The position numbers and the translations under genes were made by a program. This document shows, piece by piece, positions 24,018 to 26,926 of a stretch of DNA of 26,926 nucleotides. Location of the stretch: contig CAZIPA010000027.1 of assembly GCA_964541085.1 (NCBI GenBank), positions 1 to 26,926 on the forward strand, in the 5' to 3' direction. Source of the stretch: UBA4644 sp964541085. GTDB lineage: Bacteria; Bacillota; Clostridia; Oscillospirales; Butyricicoccaceae. Numbering within the stretch: the stretch's first letter is position 1; the number at the start of each line of letters is the position of its first letter. Under the pieces are notes generated by a model that saw only the letters and a program-made list of their open reading frames with translations, made no database searches and was not told where the DNA came from.

Positions 24018-24035
24018 GGCGGCACAGGCCGCCTT
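24016..24035. repeat. perfect 8-bp hairpin between convergent genes
   Basis: AAGGCGGC (24016-24023), loop ACAG, GCCGCCTT (24028-24035). It begins on the last two bases of the anti-sigma stop codon. No T-run follows on either strand, so it is not a classic terminator by itself, but it may stabilise both convergent transcripts. Confidence 0.5.
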
Positions 24036-24046
24036 GGTGCAGAGCG

Positions 24047-24274
24047 TCAGATGCGGTCTGCGATACGCTGCAAGGAGGTCTCCATGCTTTCCAGAACATT
24101 CTCCACGGTATAACCGGGGCCGTAATAGATGCGCATGGGAACCGGCTCATAACGATAACGGTAGACACGGTAGGTCTCCCGGAAATCAGAGGAGCTGCAC
24201 CGGGTGATTTGGGTGCAGCAGCAGGTCATGCTGCCGCAGGTGTTGCAGCAGAGACTGGATTGGCAGCAATCCAC
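24047..24274 (-). CDS. small cysteine-rich protein, unrecognised
   Basis: A 75-residue protein I cannot assign to a family. Nine cysteines fall in the first 26 residues, arranged CC-x4-CC-x2-C-x4-CCC-x5-C (positions 3, 4, 9, 10, 13, 18, 19, 20, 26). A tyrosine/arginine-rich stretch (about 35-55, YRVYRYRYEPVPMRIYYG) and an amphipathic C-terminal helix (56-75) follow. The GTG at 24274 has AGGCGGTG six bases upstream. The frame is open to an ATG at 24358, but that lies over the divergent promoter, without a ribosome site. The dedicated terminator at 23966-23995 supports a real gene. The cysteines could bind metal or clusters, or be modified. This is open. Confidence 0.68.
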   Translation of the reverse strand: MDCCQSSLCCNTCGSMTCCCTQITRCSSSDFRETYRVYRYRYEPVPMRIYYGPGYTVENVLESMETSLQRIADRI

Positions 24275-24299
24275 AAATAACACCGCCTTTCTGTAAAGC

Positions 24300-24315
24300 G
24301 CCGGCAAATGCCGGC
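24300..24315. repeat. short palindrome upstream of the cysteine-rich gene
   Basis: GCCGGC-AAAT-GCCGGC, a perfect 6-bp stem with a 4-base loop, lies 25 bases upstream of the predicted GTG of the minus-strand cysteine-rich gene and 28 bases from the -35 box of the divergent deacylase promoter. It may be an operator or a leader hairpin. On the minus strand a possible TAGAAT -10 (24326-24321) precedes it but has no good -35. Confidence 0.4.
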
Positions 24316-24342
24316 ACTCCATTCTATGCCCGTGCCGCGCCA

Positions 24343-24371
24343 TTGACACTGACGGCACAGACTGGTATAAT
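24343..24371 (+). promoter_or_regulatory. consensus sigma-A promoter of the ProX/YbaK gene
   Basis: TTGACA (24343-24348), 17 bases, TATAAT (24366-24371) with TGG before the -10. Both boxes match the consensus exactly. It should be a strong constitutive promoter. Confidence 0.88.
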
Positions 24372-24409
24372 GCAGTGGAACGCTATTTCAGATTCAGGAG
24401 GATACTGCT

Positions 24410-24946
24410 ATGAACCGCGCCGATCCCAATGCCATTTATGCGCTGCTGGAGCAGCTGAACATTCCTTTCCGCAAGGCAGAGCACCCCGCCGCCGCCAGCA
24501 TGGAGGAACTTGCCGCCGTGGAGCAGCAGCTGCGCAGGGAAGGGAACCATGAGGCATTTTGCAAAAATCTGTTTCTCTGCAACCGGCAGAAAACCGTGTT
24601 TTATTTGCTTTTGATCCGGGAGGACAAGCGGTTTCGCACCTCCGTGGTGTCCAAGATCATTGGCGCATCCCGGCTGAGCTTTGGCGACGAAACGCATCTG
24701 TTTGACCTGCTGGGAGTGCATCCCGGTGCCATCACGCCGCTGGGACTGGCGTTTGATACGGAGCATCAGGTGCATCTGCTGGCTGACCGGGAGCTGCTGG
24801 CGCTGGATGAGATTTATGTTCACCCCTGCGCCAACACGGCGACCGTTGCCCTGAAGACTGCGGATCTGTTTGAACGGTATTTTGCCTTCACCGGTCATGT
24901 GCCCCAGCTGCTGGATATTCCGGATGAGGCGGAAGCAATGGACTGA
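24410..24946 (+). CDS. ProX/YbaK-superfamily aminoacyl-tRNA deacylase (prolyl-tRNA synthetase associated domain protein)
   Basis: A 178-residue stand-alone editing domain that hydrolyses mischarged tRNA, most likely Ala-tRNA-Pro as in the PrdX/ProXp-ala group. It shows the family's FCKNLFLCNRQKTVFYLLLI (about 50-69), LGVHPGAITPLGL (about 104-116), and IYVHPCANTATVAL (about 139-152). AGGAGG lies eight bases before the ATG. The gene stands alone behind a consensus promoter. The same window encodes alaS, but they are not adjacent. Specificity is inferred from the subfamily motif and not proven by the sequence. Confidence 0.93.
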   Translation: MNRADPNAIYALLEQLNIPFRKAEHPAAASMEELAAVEQQLRREGNHEAFCKNLFLCNRQKTVFYLLLIREDKRFRTSVVSKIIGASRLSFGDETHLFDLLGVHPGAITPLGLAFDTEHQVHLLADRELLALDEIYVHPCANTATVALKTADLFERYFAFTGHVPQLLDIPDEAEAMD

Positions 24947-24962
24947 ATCGCACTGGATTCAG
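24943..24962. repeat. hairpin at the deacylase stop codon
   Basis: CTGAATC (24943-24949), loop GCACTG, GATTCAG (24956-24962), a 7-bp stem containing the TGA stop codon. It directly abuts the larger inverted repeat at 24963-25002. There is no T-run, so it is a weak terminator at best. Confidence 0.45.
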
Positions 24963-25002
24963 CATACTGCACAAAACGATCAACAAAATTTTGTGCAGTA
25001 TG
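24963..25002. repeat. perfect 14-bp inverted repeat upstream of the permease promoter
   Basis: CATACTGCACAAAA (24963-24976) and TTTTGTGCAGTATG (24989-25002) are exact reverse complements around a 12-base centre. The centre plus right arm also contains the self-complementary ACAAAATTTTGT (24983-24994). It ends 4 bases before the -35 box of the permease promoter. Possible roles are operator, deacylase terminator hairpin or footprint of a mobile element. The sequence alone does not decide. Confidence 0.75.
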
Positions 25003-25006
25003 ACGA

Positions 25007-25036
25007 TTGACAGGCCCATAGCGCACAGCATACAAT
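25007..25036 (+). promoter_or_regulatory. strong promoter before the FtsX-like permease gene
   Basis: TTGACA (25007-25012), an 18-base spacer, TACAAT (25031-25036). Unlike most promoters in the window it lacks a TG one base before the -10. Transcription would start near 25043, only about 16 bases before the terminator stem. Confidence 0.7.
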
Positions 25037-25058
25037 ATAGATGGGCGGTAGCTCATAG

Positions 25059-25090
25059 AAAGCCAGAGGTTTGCCGCCTCTGGCTTTTTT
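25059..25090 (+). terminator. intrinsic terminator in the leader of the permease gene (candidate attenuator)
   Basis: AAAGCCAGAGG (25059-25069), a 7-base loop, CCTCTGGCTTT (25077-25087) with the T-run continuing to 25090. It lies between the promoter at 25007-25036 and the permease ATG at 25108. An upstream GGCGGTA could pair with TTGCCGCC (25071-25078) as an alternative structure. Confidence 0.85.
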
Positions 25091-25107
25091 GCATGGAGGG
25101 GTGTTTT

Positions 25108-26926
25108 ATGCGTCGCACAAATCTGGTAAGTTTTAGTTTGAAACAGCTTTTCCGCACGCCACTGAAATTGGTGCTGTATTTTGTGCTGCCCGCATTGGTC
25201 GCCGCCTTTCTATGCCTCGGCCTGAATCTGTATCAATATGCATCCGACAATCTTGACGCTGTATACAACGCTTTCGAGATCGTTGCCGTCCCAGATTTTA
25301 CCGCCAACATCAATTCGCAGGGGGCGTTATGTGATGACATGACCGCCGAGGATTATGTTGGCTTTTTTTCTTGTGAAGCAGAAAATTATGACCTGACACC
25401 GCTGACCCAGCTGGAGGGCGTGACAGGTTATGATGTTCGAAATCAATTTGGCGCTTATGTTTCCGGCGAAGGCGCAAAGATGTTTCAGCATGTAAACTTT
25501 TGGAATTTCTTTGAAAACTACCGGGCATCTGTTATTTGTTTTTCTGTCGCGAGTTCAGAACCACGCATTTTTGAAGCAGGAACCAGCATCGACCTTCCCG
25601 CATATGTGAAATGGGCGGCGGCAGATGAATCGGATGCTCCCGAAGCTGTGTTGTGAAATCTGGGAATGGCAAATCGTACAGAGCAGACCTTTATTCTGGA
25701 GCCGGGAAAAGAATATATTGCATTGCTGGATCGCTGGCACGGGCTGGGAACGGATGTATATCATCTGCTGGACTTAAACGACGAATCGGCCAGCTCCTTT
25801 TTCTATGTGAGCAAGTATGGTGAATATATTTATCACACAGCCGATTGGTCAAGCAGCGACGCCAGCAGTGATGTTCCGTTTTCGCCGCTGGTGGAATATT
25901 ATGATGGCTTCTGGCAGACGGAGCAAGGAGATTATTTCCGCCAGACGGCAGAAGCACTGGAGTATACCAGTCATTCTCTGACGGCAGTAGCGGTCAATGA
26001 TTTGAATGGAGTTCCTGCCTTTTATAACGACCGGGTCTGGATGACGGAAGGACGGGATTTCACGGAGGAGGAACTGGAATCCGGCGCAAAGGTCTGCCTC
26101 ATCAGCGACTGGACGGCAAAAAATATGGACTGGAAGATCGGCGATACCATCGACATGAGTTTTTTCCCCTGTGATTACCTGTATTCCCCCGGGGATTATA
26201 GGCAGTGGTCTATTTGCCGTCAGGATACCATTGAAGCATCTCCCATTTATCATCCAGACGAAGCCGACTATCCCTCCCGCTATCACGACTTTCCCTCCAT
26301 GCACATTTTTGATCAGGGCGAATATGAGATCATTGGCATTTATAATGGGCTGATGGGCATTGGCCGGAGGCGTGAAGATGATGGATTTCGCGCCACGGGA
26401 ACAAATGTCATTGAAGGCACCAGCGGGAAAGGCGTTTTCTTCATGAATGTCTACATCCCCTCCAACTCCGTGGCCAATCAGCCCACGCCCAAGCTTTCTG
26501 AAAACAATACCACCCTGTGGATCAACCCGAAAAAGCTGCTGGATTTTCAGGCGGCGCTGGAATCTTCCGGCCTGACGGCCAAGCAGGAAACGGGTTACAC
26601 CATGAATGTGACGGTGTATGACCACAATCTCAGCCAGCTGGCCCCCGGGCTGGAAAGCCTGTCGCAAATCAGCAAGCTGATTTTAGTGCTCTCCGGCCTG
26701 ACGGCGCTTTTGACGGTAGTTGCTTTCGCCGTGTTGTACACGGTGCAAAATAAACGCCAGATTGCGGCCTTTCGGGCGATTGGCATGAGCAAGCGTCAGG
26801 TGGCGGTGCTGCTGCTGTTCGCCGTGCTCTTGGTGTGCGTCTTGGGTGCGGGTGCAGGCGCTTTCGCCGGGCAGAAAATCTCCGCACAGGTCACCCAGAG
26901 CATTCTGGAAACCGCCGCCGAAAACC
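25108..26926 (+). pseudogene. FtsX-like ABC transporter permease, interrupted by an in-frame TGA and running off the right edge
   Basis: GGAGGGG lies six bases before the ATG at 25108. The frame encodes an N-terminal anchor (NLVSFSLKQLFRTPLKL, then a helix at about 19-39) and an outer domain. At 25654-25656 it meets TGA after 182 codons. The same frame then continues without another stop for 1,270 bases to the window end. It encodes more of the outer domain, then an FtsX-type helix (LILVLSGLTALLTVVAFAVLY), the coupling segment NKRQIAAFRAIGMSKRQ, and a further helix. It is therefore one permease gene of MacB/FtsX type broken by a single nonsense codon. A restart at ATG 25666 has only a weak GGGA. 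Without the right end I cannot say whether an ATPase gene follows. Confidence 0.8.

Noticed and set aside
25654..25720. Selenocysteine insertion at the in-frame TGA of the permease.
   Set aside because: No convincing bacterial SECIS hairpin is seen directly downstream, and FtsX-type permeases are not known selenoproteins. A nonsense change or sequencing error is simpler.

Overview
The window looks like a chromosomal segment of a GC-rich, low-oxygen Gram-positive bacterium of the class Clostridia, probably a gut Oscillospiraceae/Ruminococcaceae-type organism. The basis is the gene content (Bce-type antimicrobial-peptide module, DUF4317, DUF4364, the YerB/DUF3048 lipoprotein, ThyX rather than ThyA, an RNase M5-like DUF4093 protein), strong GGAGG ribosome sites, and many promoters with a TGn extension of the -10 box. 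This is inference from families, not a database match. No rRNA, tRNA, CRISPR array or complete insertion sequence is visible. No gene-free stretch exceeds 300 bases.

Left part (1-7818, minus strand). Reading right to left: a DUF4364 protein and a DUF3048 lipoprotein (one operon ending in a clear terminator), then a complete Bce-type module: response regulator, intramembrane-sensing histidine kinase, ABC ATPase and ten-helix FtsX-type permease. Last comes a separately promoted DUF4317 protein. Regulator and kinase share one promoter. The transporter genes have their own promoter with a weak -35 box and a perfect TTACA-N4-TGTAA palindrome upstream, the site type known for BceR-like regulators. 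The first 96 bases hold only a short hairpin and possibly the edge of a mobile element.

Middle part (7963-22566, plus strand). Two little-known genes come first: a soluble DUF3298-like protein and a two-helix membrane protein. A long co-directional run follows: WecG/TagA glycosyltransferase, thyX, thymidylate kinase, a GNAT acetyltransferase, a CPBP membrane protease, mltG and a U32 protein. A promoter buried in the end of the U32 gene then drives alaS, a HIT hydrolase, comEC, holA and an RNase M5-like Toprim protein, closed by a strong terminator. Several junctions are ATGA overlaps, so translation is probably coupled. The run links dTMP synthesis and phosphorylation, cell-wall work, tRNA modification and charging, and DNA uptake/replication. 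The ComEC homologue has lost the metal-binding motif of its C-terminal domain.

Right part (22576-26926). An ECF sigma factor and its zinc-finger anti-sigma factor sit behind an ECF-type promoter and are probably autoregulated. A convergent small gene encodes an unrecognised 75-residue protein with nine cysteines near its N-terminus. Its terminator is embedded in the anti-sigma coding region. A ProX/YbaK-type tRNA deacylase follows behind a consensus promoter. Then come a perfect 14-bp inverted repeat, a strong promoter, an immediate intrinsic terminator, and a large FtsX-like permease gene that is interrupted by an in-frame TGA and runs off the window.
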